From assembly GCA_012523855.1 (NCBI GenBank), contig JAAYTB010000159.1, positions 1 through 64,000 on the forward strand: DNA of 64,000 nucleotides, written 5' to 3'. Of the stretch, positions 53,390-62,983 are shown piece by piece. The notes under the pieces were generated by a model. The model was given only the letters and a program-made list of their open reading frames with translations, was not told where the DNA came from and searched no databases. A program made the position numbers and the translations under genes. The DNA comes from Clostridia bacterium (GTDB lineage: Bacteria; Bacillota; Clostridia; Clostridiales; Clostridiaceae). The stretch's first letter is position 1. Every line of letters starts with the position of its first letter.

Positions 53390-53494
53390 TTATCCTAGGA
53401 ATATAATCCTCTAAGGTGTCATAATTATTAAGTGAGATTTATATAATAAATTCACTTACTGTATAAAAAGGTACACCTTAAGGAGGAAAAAGTA

Positions 53495-54142
53495 ATGAGA
53501 AAAATAAAAGCAAAGAATAATGTGTCAAGACATTTTCAAGAAAGTATGTGGCTGTATGTAATTACACTGGTTTGTCTCTTTACAGGGACTGTTTTAGGGA
53601 TTTACACCGTTAAATACATGGGGGACATGGAAAGACAAGACTTAATCAACTATTTTTTAAGTTTCACCAACAATTTAGGTTCAATTGAAGTAAATAACAA
53701 GGCTATTTTAATTGAAAGTATAAAAAGTAATTTGCCAATTATAATTTGTTTATGGATTTTAGGACTTACTATTATAGGAATTCCTGCCATACTAATTATT
53801 GATATTATAAAAGGATTTTCTCTAGGATTTTCTCTTTCTACCGTATTTTATGGATTGAGCTATAAAGGAATATGGTTTACACTGTTGGGAGTACTTCCGC
53901 AGAATATAATTTATATACCTTGTATTATAGTTTCCTCAGTGCTGGCCATGAGGCTTTCCCTCTTTAAATTGAAAGATAAGGTCAATAAGCAAGTTAATTA
54001 TAATAAAAGCTATTTTGTTGAATATTCTATAACCTTTTTAATTATAACCCTTATAATGATTTTAGGTTTTATTTACGAAGCCTATATAACGCCTAAAGCC
54101 TTGCAAAGCTTAGCAATATTATCAGGGAGTGTATATGCCTAA
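53495..54142 (+). CDS. spoIIM: stage II sporulation protein M
   Basis: SpoIIM-like multi-TM protein; spoIIM-small ORF-xerD synteny. Confidence 0.9.
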   Translation: MRKIKAKNNVSRHFQESMWLYVITLVCLFTGTVLGIYTVKYMGDMERQDLINYFLSFTNNLGSIEVNNKAILIESIKSNLPIIICLWILGLTIIGIPAILIIDIIKGFSLGFSLSTVFYGLSYKGIWFTLLGVLPQNIIYIPCIIVSSVLAMRLSLFKLKDKVNKQVNYNKSYFVEYSITFLIITLIMILGFIYEAYITPKALQSLAILSGSVYA

Positions 54143-54366
54143 TGATAAAAAAAGATATAGTTGGCTTCATAATAACCTATATTAAATGCTTGCTTGTTTT
54201 GATAGTGTTAGGTTATTTATTACCTATGTTTTTTGATTACCTATTATTTTACTTTTATAAAAGAAAGGTTATTTATAAGAATAGTATTTTTGTTATTGAT
54301 ATACATAATAATATTAATATATTTCAATATTATTACAATGCCTTTAGAAGTTACATAACTTATTAG
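54142..54366 (+). CDS. small membrane protein (positionally equivalent to B. subtilis YqzK/DUF4227)
   Basis: TAATG junction with spoIIM; 74 aa with N-terminal TM region; no recognised motif. Confidence 0.55.
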   Translation: MIKKDIVGFIITYIKCLLVLIVLGYLLPMFFDYLLFYFYKRKVIYKNSIFVIDIHNNINIFQYYYNAFRSYITY

Positions 54367-54435
54367 TATTGAGAACAATAAAATAATTCTATATAATAAA
54401 GTAAGATACTATAGAATAAGTTGGTAGGTGTATTT

Positions 54436-55317
54436 ATGAATGAGCTCATTAATAAATATTTGACATACATAAGTGAAGATAAAAACTTAAGTTCAAATAC
54501 TATTGACGCTTATAAGCGGGACATAAATAGATTTAATAAATTCCTGCAATATAACAATTTGTCCTTTGATGAAGTAAATAAAATAACTATTATGACCTAT
54601 ATAGATAACTTAAGCAAGAAAGGGAGGAAACAATCTTCCATCGCTAGAAATGTAATATGTCTAAGAAATTTTTATAAATACTTGGTTAAAAGTGGCTACA
54701 TCGATAGTACTTCTGTCATAGATTATGAAATACCTAAATATAAAAGAAATACACCAGAAATATTAACAATAGAGGAAGTTAATAAATTATTATCCATACC
54801 AGATTCTAATTCAATTAAGGGTATAAGAGACAAAGCCATGTTGGAGATGATGTACGCTACAGGAATAAAAGTAACCGAAATGCTGAATCTTACAGAAGAA
54901 GATATAGATCTAAGATTTAAATATTTGAAGTGTAGAGGTACAAAAGGAATGGAAAGAATTATTCCACTAGGCAAGTATTGTGTTGAGTGTATGGACAAGT
55001 ACCTTAAGGTTAGAGAAGAGCTCAATGTGTATGGCCTGGATTATCTTTTCTTAAATAACAGAGGCGGAAGGATGACAAGGCAAGGATTTTGGAAGATTAT
55101 TAAGGATTATGGTAATAAGGCTAATATTGATAAGGAAATAAATTTGTATACTTTAAGACATTCCATAGCAGTTCATTTAATAGAAAATGGTGCAGATATG
55201 AGATCCTTAAAGGAACTATTAGGCTATAAGGATATCTCAGCAGTTCAAATGTATGTAGATGTAATTGAAAAAAGAAGGTTAATGGAAGTTTATAAAAATA
55301 CTCATCCTAGAGCATAA
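54436..55317 (+). CDS. xerD: tyrosine recombinase XerD
   Basis: LSSNTIDAYKRDINRF, LYTLRHSIAVHLIENGADMRSLKELLGYKDISAVQMYVDV. Confidence 0.88.
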   Translation: MNELINKYLTYISEDKNLSSNTIDAYKRDINRFNKFLQYNNLSFDEVNKITIMTYIDNLSKKGRKQSSIARNVICLRNFYKYLVKSGYIDSTSVIDYEIPKYKRNTPEILTIEEVNKLLSIPDSNSIKGIRDKAMLEMMYATGIKVTEMLNLTEEDIDLRFKYLKCRGTKGMERIIPLGKYCVECMDKYLKVREELNVYGLDYLFLNNRGGRMTRQGFWKIIKDYGNKANIDKEINLYTLRHSIAVHLIENGADMRSLKELLGYKDISAVQMYVDVIEKRRLMEVYKNTHPRA

Positions 55318-55346
55318 AAGCAGCTTTGCTGCTTTTATTATTTTTT
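55312..55346 (+). terminator. Rho-independent terminator
   Basis: aaaagcagc ttt gctgctttt attatttttt. Confidence 0.85.
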
Positions 55347-55397
55347 GTGATAATATAAGACTAATTGGAAAAAATAAATGTGAGAGGAGGATTAGAA

Positions 55398-56567
55398 ATG
55401 AAGAAAAGAATTATTAACACTGTTTTGTTCACCTTATTAGTTGCTTTATTTGTAAGTTCTTTTAACATAAGGGCAAAAGCGGAAGGGGACGGAATAAAGG
55501 TAGAAGCAAAATCCGCACTATTAGTAGAACCAAGTACTGGTAAGATTTTATATGAATATAATTCTCATGAAAAATTTGCCCCAGCTTCCGTTACTAAAAT
55601 AATGACTATGTTGTTAGCTATGGAAGCTATTGATAGTGGGAAAATAAAGATGACAGATAAGGTTACAGTTAGTGAGAACGCAAAAAAAATGGGTGGAAGC
55701 ACAATGCTCCTTGATACAGGGGAAATAAGGACAGTGGAAGACTTGTTGAAAGGGATAGGAATTGCTTCAGGTAATGATGCAGCAGTGGCAATGGCAGAGT
55801 ACCTAGGTGGAAGCGAAGAAGCTTTTGTGAATATGATGAACCAAAGGGCACAGGCTCTTGGTATGAAGGATACATCCTTTAAAAATTGTACCGGTCTGCC
55901 GGAAGATAATCACTATACCTCCGCATACGATATATCTTTAATGTCTAGAGAATTGCTAAAACATCCCACTATATTAAAATACACAGGAACCTACATGGAA
56001 ACAATAAGTGAAGGCAGAAGGACCCCCATAGAGCTAGTTAACCATAATAAGCTAGTTAGGTTCTTTAAAGGCTGTGATGGCTTAAAAACCGGATTTACCA
56101 ATGAGGCAAAGTATTGTATTTCAGCTACAGCCAGCAGAGATGGAGTTAGGATGCTATCAATAATAATGGGTGCACCTACCTATAAAATACGAAATAGAGA
56201 TGCAAGCATGTTGCTTAACTATGGTTTCTCAAAGTTTGAAAGTAAGCAGATAGTAAAGAAAGATGATGAACTAGAAAAAGTTGTACTAAATAAAAGTGGA
56301 GATAAGTTCTTTATAGCTAAGGCCTCAGAGGATTTATCTATAAGTGTTGAAAAAGGTAGCCCTTGCAAAATTACGAAAAAAGTAATAATTGATCAAAATA
56401 AAAAAGAATATAAAAAGGGAGAACTCGTAGGCTATTGTGAATACTCTAATAATGGAGAAGTTATTGCAAAGATAAAGGTCTATTGCGATAGGGATGCTAA
56501 AAGGTCTTCAGGCTTCTTTGATAGTCTAAAATTTAATTTTAAAAACTTATTCAAACATTCCATATAA
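55398..56567 (+). CDS. dacF: D-alanyl-D-alanine carboxypeptidase (DacF-like)
   Basis: FAPASVTKIMTMLLAMEAI, SGNDAAVAMAEYLGGS, GLKTGFTNEAKYC. Confidence 0.92.
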   Translation: MKKRIINTVLFTLLVALFVSSFNIRAKAEGDGIKVEAKSALLVEPSTGKILYEYNSHEKFAPASVTKIMTMLLAMEAIDSGKIKMTDKVTVSENAKKMGGSTMLLDTGEIRTVEDLLKGIGIASGNDAAVAMAEYLGGSEEAFVNMMNQRAQALGMKDTSFKNCTGLPEDNHYTSAYDISLMSRELLKHPTILKYTGTYMETISEGRRTPIELVNHNKLVRFFKGCDGLKTGFTNEAKYCISATASRDGVRMLSIIMGAPTYKIRNRDASMLLNYGFSKFESKQIVKKDDELEKVVLNKSGDKFFIAKASEDLSISVEKGSPCKITKKVIIDQNKKEYKKGELVGYCEYSNNGEVIAKIKVYCDRDAKRSSGFFDSLKFNFKNLFKHSI

Positions 56568-56592
56568 AAAAATCCTGTAAAAGGGAGAGGAA

Positions 56593-56672
56593 AAAGCAAA
56601 AACTTTAGCTTTGTAAAGTACCTAAAAAGTGATAATATAAAAAGGTACCTTATAAGGCCAAGTTTTTGCTTT
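56593..56672 (+). other. about 30-bp long stem-loop between dacF and scpA
   Basis: AAAGCAAAAACTT ... AAGTTTTTGCTTT perfect outer arms; inner TAAAGTACCT ... AGGTACCTTA. Confidence 0.75.
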
Positions 56673-56774
56673 CTTGTTTAAGTGTAGTAATTATATGGTT
56701 TTAATGATATATTATTTATGTGATTGAATAAATTTTATGTTTTTTGATACAATATGAAAGGGGGTGGCAGCACA

Positions 56775-57530
56775 GTGGACTTTAATATAAAAATTTCTGA
56801 TTTAAATTTTGAAGGCCCTTTCGATTTACTTCTTCACCTTATAAAGAAGAATGAAATGGATATTTATGATATAAAGATTTACCATATAACCAATGAATAT
56901 TTGAATTACTTGAACCAAATGAAAGAAATAGATCTAGAAATAACTTCTGAATTTATAGTTATGGCATCAACATTATTAGAAATAAAATCTAAAATGCTGT
57001 TACCTAAAACTAACGAAAAAAATGAGGAAGAGGGAGACCCAAGAGTGCTGCTAGTGGAGAAACTATTAGAATATAAAAGGTTTAAGGCAGTAGCAGCCTT
57101 CTTTAAAGATAGAATGGGAGATACTGGTTTCTTATTTAGCAAAAAGCCAGAAATAATTGACGACAAGCCTCAAAACAGTGATAATGAAGATATTTTCAAG
57201 AATATAACAATGTTAGATTTATATAATCTATATAATGAGTTGATAAATAGATATAGAAACAAAAAGAATGAAAACAATACTTTACCTAGCCATATACCTG
57301 TAGATAAATTTAAAATTGAAGATAAAATGGTTGAATTAATTACGAAAATTCAAAGAGGAAACAAGTATAGGTTTACGGAACTAATACAGGTTTGTGAAAG
57401 TAAGATGGAAGTAGTAGTTTCTTTTTTGGCCTTGCTGGAACTAATTCGAATAAAAAATGTTAAGGTTTACCAGGAATCAAACTTCAGAGAAATTTATATT
57501 GAAAGGGTGGAAACTAATGAGGAAAGATGA
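56775..57530 (+). CDS. scpA: segregation and condensation protein A
   Basis: FEGPFDLLLHLIKKNEMDIYDIKI, EFIVMASTLLEIKSKMLLP; GTG start after ggggg. Confidence 0.95.
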   Translation: MDFNIKISDLNFEGPFDLLLHLIKKNEMDIYDIKIYHITNEYLNYLNQMKEIDLEITSEFIVMASTLLEIKSKMLLPKTNEKNEEEGDPRVLLVEKLLEYKRFKAVAAFFKDRMGDTGFLFSKKPEIIDDKPQNSDNEDIFKNITMLDLYNLYNELINRYRNKKNENNTLPSHIPVDKFKIEDKMVELITKIQRGNKYRFTELIQVCESKMEVVVSFLALLELIRIKNVKVYQESNFREIYIERVETNEER

Positions 57531-58134
57531 AATTCTTCAGACAGAGATGAAAGAAACTTCAAATAAGGAAAAATACTTTTCCATTATAGAATCCCTTCTT
57601 TTTGTTAGTGGAGAGCCTATGAAATTAAAACAAATTGCAGAAATTTTAGAATGTAGTTCCCCATACGCAAAAAAGATTTTAAAAGAGATGATGTTTAATT
57701 ATGAAGACAGCCATAGAGGAATTAAGCTAGTAAAGATGAACGATGAGTATCAATTGGTGACCAAGGCAGAAAATAGTGAATACGTGTTAAAAATATTAAA
57801 AAGCAGTCATAGACAAGCCCTTTCCCAGGCATCATTAGAAACTTTAGCTATAATAGCCTATAAACAGCCTATTACAAGAGTGGATATAGACGAGATAAGA
57901 GGGGTAAAAAGTGACAGTGCTGTAAATAGGCTGCTGGAGAAAAATCTTATAAAGGAAGCAGGACGATTAGATGTACCTGGCAGGCCTGTTTTGTTTGCTA
58001 CTACTGATGAGTTCTTAAAACATTTTAACCTTCAGAATATAAAAGAATTACCGTCTATAGAGAGGATAATTGATGAATATTTAGATGAGGATCATGGGGA
58101 AATCAAGGAAGAGGCAGCTGCAGATAGTGACTAG
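57517..58134 (+). CDS. scpB: segregation and condensation protein B
   Basis: IIESLLFVSGEPMKLKQIAEIL, ALSQASLETLAIIAYKQPITRVDIDEIRGVKSD. Confidence 0.95.
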   Translation: MRKDEILQTEMKETSNKEKYFSIIESLLFVSGEPMKLKQIAEILECSSPYAKKILKEMMFNYEDSHRGIKLVKMNDEYQLVTKAENSEYVLKILKSSHRQALSQASLETLAIIAYKQPITRVDIDEIRGVKSDSAVNRLLEKNLIKEAGRLDVPGRPVLFATTDEFLKHFNLQNIKELPSIERIIDEYLDEDHGEIKEEAAADSD

Positions 58135-58175
58135 TTGACAGGTTAGGCTTTGAATTAAATTAGAGCTATTAACAA

Positions 58176-58220
58176 TAAGCATCTTCTTACTATGTTAAGA
58201 AGATGCTTATTGTTTTGCCT
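58176..58220. terminator. bidirectional terminator between scpB and ytfJ
   Basis: aataagcatcttctta ctatgt taagaagatgcttatt. Confidence 0.9.
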
Positions 58221-58279
58221 ATAGCACAAACTAAGAGACAGTAAGCTAGAGGCATAATAGTGTTTTTTAGGTAAAACTA

Positions 58280-58768
58280 TTAAATTGTATCGGATGTTGT
58301 ATCGGAAGTCTCTGCTTTTACATTAGAATTTTCTTCCTTCTTGTTTTTATTTGTTCCCTTTAGTAGATCAATAATTTGAGGAACAGAATCTATTATTCTG
58401 TCACAAGTGTTTTCATGATCTACAGATAAAAGCCTTACTGAATCACCTTTTATTACGAGAAAGGCAACAGGTTTCAGAGATACGCCAGCGCCGCTTGCAC
58501 CGCCAAAGGGTAATTTATCGGTTTTTTCAAACTCCTTTTTTTGATTGAATTCGCTACCACCTGAAGCAAAGCCAAAGGAAACCTTTGATATAGGCAAAAT
58601 CACTGTACCGTCGCTGGTTTCAATAGCTTCTCCAATAATAGTATTTACATCGATCATATCTTTAAAGTTTTCCATGGTGCTTTGCATTAAGCCTTCAATA
58701 GGATGATTATTCATAAATATATTCCCAAGTATATGGGAATTCACCTCCTTAAAATACATAGATGACAA
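58280..58768 (-). CDS. ytfJ: GerW family sporulation protein YtfJ
   Basis: TIIGEAIETSDGTVILPISKVSFGFASGGSEF, GGASGAGVSLKPVAFLVI. Confidence 0.94.
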   Translation of the reverse strand: MSSMYFKEVNSHILGNIFMNNHPIEGLMQSTMENFKDMIDVNTIIGEAIETSDGTVILPISKVSFGFASGGSEFNQKKEFEKTDKLPFGGASGAGVSLKPVAFLVIKGDSVRLLSVDHENTCDRIIDSVPQIIDLLKGTNKNKKEENSNVKAETSDTTSDTI

Positions 58769-59252
58769 ATATCATATATATAATTTTTGCTAAATTGAAT
58801 GATATTATACAATTTAAGCTAAAATTAAACATTGGATCATTATAATGGCGAATAATGTTATAGTGGTATTCTTTAATGTTAAGCAAAAAAGAAAATTGGT
58901 TATATAAGATACTGTTGGCACCGTGAAAAAGGCCATAGCTAATAGCTGTGGCGGCAGCATCTTCAAATCCATAATTTAAATCAAATTTTATTCTTGCAGA
59001 AAGCTTATGTTTTCTGTTAGAAATTTTATATAGAATTTTTCGCATCTTACTAGGCAAAAAATTTATAAATTTGAACTCAGAATTTTTTGCTGTCTTAGGA
59101 TTAGCCTTATGCTTTGTTATCTTCTTTTTATAATTAAGTTGTTTGTTGAAAATATAAACATGAAGCTTTCCATCTTTATAAATCACAGATAGTTTTATAC
59201 TTAAAGGAAAAAATAAAATAATAATTATTATAATAGCAATCCAGTAATACAT
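58749..59252 (-). CDS. DUF2953 domain-containing protein
   Basis: N-terminal TM; FDLNYGFEDAAATAISYGLFHG; overlaps ytfJ start. Confidence 0.8.
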   Translation of the reverse strand: MYYWIAIIIIIILFFPLSIKLSVIYKDGKLHVYIFNKQLNYKKKITKHKANPKTAKNSEFKFINFLPSKMRKILYKISNRKHKLSARIKFDLNYGFEDAAATAISYGLFHGANSILYNQFSFLLNIKEYHYNIIRHYNDPMFNFSLNCIISFNLAKIIYMIFVIYVF

Positions 59253-59426
59253 AAAACACTCCTCCAGAGTTGAGTAACATTATATATTATAACCATTAAT
59301 ACGAAAATATTTCATATAAACCTTAATAATTAATTTCAAGGAGAATTTCATAAGGTTATTTCAGTGAAAATTACAAAAACTAATATAGGTAATATGAAGA
59401 AAAGGCTAAAAGTGAGGTGTTATATT

Positions 59427-60545
59427 TTGCATAAGTGGGAAAAAAATATTTGTTTACTGTTGCTTTTCTTTTCTATTCTATCTTTAGGGATACCAGGTAA
59501 AGAGGTTAAAGGGGAACCTAATGGTAAAAGGAAAGTTCCTGTGGTATATGCAAGAAACGCAGTAGCCATAGATGCTAAAAGTAAAAGGGTTCTATATGAA
59601 AAAAATGCACATCTAACAACAGCAATGGCTAGCACCACTAAAATCATAACTGCCAGTGTGGCCCTAAGGTATGGTGATTTAAATAAAAAAGTAACAATAA
59701 GTTCTAGGGCGGCCAGTATTAGAGGTTCTGTGGTAGGATATAAAAAAGGTGAGGAGATCACTATCAAGGAATTAATTTATGGATTGATGTTGAAAAGTGG
59801 TAATGATGCAGCTATAGCCATAGCAGAAGGTATATCTGGTAGTGTTGAGGAATTTGTACGATTAATGAATGAATATGCTACACAAATAGGACTAATAGAC
59901 ACCCATTTTGAATCACCTCATGGATTAGATAGTGGAAAACATTATAGTTCTGCCTATGACTTAGCTTTAGCAACAGCTCATGCAAAGGAAAATGATTTGT
60001 TTAATAAAATTGTGGCTACAAAAGATATAGGTCCAGGCAGTGAAGGTTTTACTAGGGGCTTTCATAATATTAATAAGATATTGTGGCAGGTAGCAGGAGC
60101 TAACGGAGTAAAAACTGGATATACAGGTCAGGCGGGTAAATGTTTAGTTAGCTCTGTAAATATGGAGGGCAACGATATTATTATAGTTGTGATAAATTGT
60201 CCTGGTAGGTGGAAGGAAACTGCAAAGATCAATGATTATGTAAAAAATACCTATGAAATAAAAGATATAGTAGAAGAAAATGAAAGTATGAAAACTCTTT
60301 CTGTAGAACACTCTAAAGATAAATTAAATTTAAAAAGTAAAAAGTCTATAAAGATTCCTGTGAAAAAGGGTAGTGAGCTAGATGTAAAAGTGAAGTTACC
60401 GAAAGAAATAGAAACGCCAATCTATGCTGGTGGGAAAGTAGGGACTTTAAATGTATATGAAGATAAAAATTTAATCTTCACTATGCCCCTCTATTCTGAT
60501 AATGATGTTAGAAAAAATAAAGGTCTATTCAGATTCTTTAAATAG
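59427..60545 (+). CDS. D-alanyl-D-alanine carboxypeptidase (DacB-like)
   Basis: TTAMASTTKIITASVALRY, SGNDAAIAIAEGISGS, GVKTGYTGQAGKC; TTG start at 59427 after gtgaggtg gives a clean signal peptide. Confidence 0.9.
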   Translation: MHKWEKNICLLLLFFSILSLGIPGKEVKGEPNGKRKVPVVYARNAVAIDAKSKRVLYEKNAHLTTAMASTTKIITASVALRYGDLNKKVTISSRAASIRGSVVGYKKGEEITIKELIYGLMLKSGNDAAIAIAEGISGSVEEFVRLMNEYATQIGLIDTHFESPHGLDSGKHYSSAYDLALATAHAKENDLFNKIVATKDIGPGSEGFTRGFHNINKILWQVAGANGVKTGYTGQAGKCLVSSVNMEGNDIIIVVINCPGRWKETAKINDYVKNTYEIKDIVEENESMKTLSVEHSKDKLNLKSKKSIKIPVKKGSELDVKVKLPKEIETPIYAGGKVGTLNVYEDKNLIFTMPLYSDNDVRKNKGLFRFFK

Positions 60546-60577
60546 CTATAATGAAGTGTTTAATTTCTATATGAAAA

Positions 60578-60606
60578 TTAAAGGGGAGCCCTTGGCTCCT
60601 TTTGAA
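60578..60606. terminator. hairpin terminator between convergent genes
   Basis: aaaggggagcc ctt ggctccttttg. Confidence 0.7.
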
Positions 60607-60610
60607 ATAA

Positions 60611-61888
60611 TTAGACTAATTTCTGATTCATTACATCTGTTAAATTAAGTTTTTCAATTCTTCCTTTAACCGATTGTATATCTGTTGTATACATTCCTCG
60701 GTCCACCATTCTCTTGAAATACTCTGCACCTGCAAAGGTGTATCTATTTCTCCTTCCTTCTTTAGTAGACAGTTGATAATTTGCAAAGGTGATTAGATCT
60801 CCTAAGACTGTAGTTCTAGGAAGAATTAACAAAGGCATACCAAGGGCATATCGGACTGCATTGTGACCAGCTAGAGAACCTGTAGTTATGGCTTCTGTAT
60901 GACCAACAAACAAGCCTGCTTTTTCTCCTCCTACAAAAATATTGTCTAAGCCTTTTACCTTCATGTCATCGCTACGAGGTGCTACAGACAGATAACGGAT
61001 GGAGTTTCCTTTTCCTCCAGCATAGGGATCTACATATTTTGCATCTTCTAGTCCATTAATTTTTCTTAATTTATTTAAAGGATAGTAGGAGGTCATCAAC
61101 TTAGCGTGTCCAGTATCTAACAAGACTATATTTTCAGCGAATTCTTTAAGTGCATATTGCTGGCAAACTTTTAATTTTAGTTTATCTATATTAATATCTT
61201 CAGCAGGTACTTTTAATACAACTACACCTTTTTCATCTAATTCCTTAACAATTTCTTTGGATAAGCTATCTTTTGCTAGTTTGCATGAACCACTGAAAGC
61301 ACCGAAGACATCATCTTCTCTTTCTCCCTGCAAATCATCAATACCTGCTCTAGCACTAATGCTGACTCTAGGACCGAAAGCTGGACATCTTAGTATACAC
61401 ATAGAACAGCCATTGCCATATCTTAAGCAGTTACCCATAGGCCCAGTGGAACCGGTGGTTTCTACAAATACATCACCTTCATAAAAGCTACTATCTGATA
61501 AAAAAATACCTGTAATTTTATTTCCGGATTTTTTTACATCTACAACCCTTGAAGTTAATCTAATATTTACGCCAATACTTTTTAAGTGATCTGTTACTGC
61601 TCTCTCTACTTTATTAACGTCATAAAGCCATGCATGTTTATGCCCTGGAAATTCAATATTCTTGTGCCTGCTCAATTTGTCAGTGATATTTATTAAATCT
61701 CCAGCACCAATAGCTATTAATTCCTCAGAAGCGGTAAATCTTCCGTTGTTTCTCATAATGCCACCTACATTGCCTAGTCCAAGTAGCATATCTGTTTTTT
61801 CAAATAGTGTAACATCGGCTCCTGCTTTTTTGGCAGTTATTGCAGCGGCGCAGCCTGCCCAACCTCCTCCAATGATAATAACTTTCAT
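60611..61888 (-). CDS. FAD-dependent oxidoreductase, uncharacterised, with internal Cys cluster
   Basis: MKVIIIGGGWAGCAAAITAKKAGADVTLFEK Rossmann motif; CLRYGNGCSMCILRCPAFGPR; GLDNIFVGGEKAGLFVGHTEAI. Confidence 0.85.
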   Translation of the reverse strand: MKVIIIGGGWAGCAAAITAKKAGADVTLFEKTDMLLGLGNVGGIMRNNGRFTASEELIAIGAGDLINITDKLSRHKNIEFPGHKHAWLYDVNKVERAVTDHLKSIGVNIRLTSRVVDVKKSGNKITGIFLSDSSFYEGDVFVETTGSTGPMGNCLRYGNGCSMCILRCPAFGPRVSISARAGIDDLQGEREDDVFGAFSGSCKLAKDSLSKEIVKELDEKGVVVLKVPAEDINIDKLKLKVCQQYALKEFAENIVLLDTGHAKLMTSYYPLNKLRKINGLEDAKYVDPYAGGKGNSIRYLSVAPRSDDMKVKGLDNIFVGGEKAGLFVGHTEAITTGSLAGHNAVRYALGMPLLILPRTTVLGDLITFANYQLSTKEGRRNRYTFAGAEYFKRMVDRGMYTTDIQSVKGRIEKLNLTDVMNQKLV

Positions 61889-62868
61889 ATTAACCTTCTC
61901 CCCTCGAATAATTTTTTGGGCTCAGTTTGGACTTTACATAGACGTTTTACCACCTGTCCCTTATATCGTGCACTACAACTACCGCAAACTCCTTCACCAC
62001 AACACATTCTAGCATTATTGCAGCATGAAGTTTTTACTCTATCATTTACATATTCCACTATCTTTAAGTTTAATATGTCTGCTCCATTGCAGTGAACAAG
62101 GTTAATTTTTTCCTCTTCTATAGCTCTATCTATTATTTCTTTAACTTCTTCGGTTATCTGGCCTTTATCTAGGGTATTACAATTAATAACTTTGCAATCA
62201 TATTTACTTAAGTATTCTTCCACAAAAGTATTTTTGTAATTGGCCTTATCCAGGACAACTATTAGCTTATTACCATTTGAATATAACTTTCTTAACACTG
62301 GAACCATAGGAGCTTGACCAATCCCTCTGGCTACTATTAGGGAAACTCCATCTCTTGCTGTATACACATTTCTTAAACCGAAGATTCCATTCCAAAAGGG
62401 AGCTCTTATAAGGATGTTTTCATTTTCTTCAACACTAGCTATAGTTTTGGTTTTAATACCTTTGATCTCCATGGCTACTTTAATCCAGTTTTCTTCTGTA
62501 TTCACATCCATAATGGACATAGGTGCATCATAAAATTGTGTTGATTTAGTACTTCTCATAAAAATGTAGCTACCTGGATGAATCAGATCTTGAGCAATTT
62601 TATGGGTAGTAAGTAATGTGAAGATTATTAGTTTTTCTTCTATTACCTTTTTCTCTAAGACTTTGCAAAAGTAAGTTTTTCTTTGACTTTTTGCTTTCTC
62701 TCCATTCCAAACATATTCTTGATATATACAGACACCCTTCCAATTTATACAATCGCAAAAGGTTTTTCCGGATAGTTGTGAACATAATATGCACTGGCCA
62801 ACTTCAGCCAAATGGCACGGGCAAAATTCTGTTCCAGCATCTATGCAATCCGTTACCTCATAATTCAT
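61885..62868 (-). CDS. Dihydroorotate dehydrogenase electron-transfer subunit-like FAD/NAD reductase with Cys-rich N-terminus
   Basis: FNR-like ARGIGQAPMVPVLRKL; C-terminal CGEGVCGSCS 2Fe-2S motif; N-terminal CIDAGTEFCPCHLAEVGQCILCSQLSGKTFCDC; ATGA overlap with the next gene. Confidence 0.85.
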   Translation of the reverse strand: MNYEVTDCIDAGTEFCPCHLAEVGQCILCSQLSGKTFCDCINWKGVCIYQEYVWNGEKAKSQRKTYFCKVLEKKVIEEKLIIFTLLTTHKIAQDLIHPGSYIFMRSTKSTQFYDAPMSIMDVNTEENWIKVAMEIKGIKTKTIASVEENENILIRAPFWNGIFGLRNVYTARDGVSLIVARGIGQAPMVPVLRKLYSNGNKLIVVLDKANYKNTFVEEYLSKYDCKVINCNTLDKGQITEEVKEIIDRAIEEEKINLVHCNGADILNLKIVEYVNDRVKTSCCNNARMCCGEGVCGSCSARYKGQVVKRLCKVQTEPKKLFEGRRLI

Positions 62869-62983
62869 TTTTAAACCTACCTTTCTTCCATTAATAACCT
62901 GAAGACATAAAGTAATACTATACTATTAAACTATTTAATTTATTAAATTTTGTTACTATATTAACAGGTAAAAAGTCTGCTAA

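Noticed and set aside
54436-55317. xerD as an integrase marking an integrated mobile element
   Set aside because: It is in the conserved spoIIM-small ORF-xerD context and no att repeats or phage genes flank it.
61257-61484. Plus-strand ORFs 61257-61484, 61662-62012, 62691-62894 opposite the oxidoreductase genes
   Set aside because: Antisense to strongly supported CDSs, no recognisable domains.
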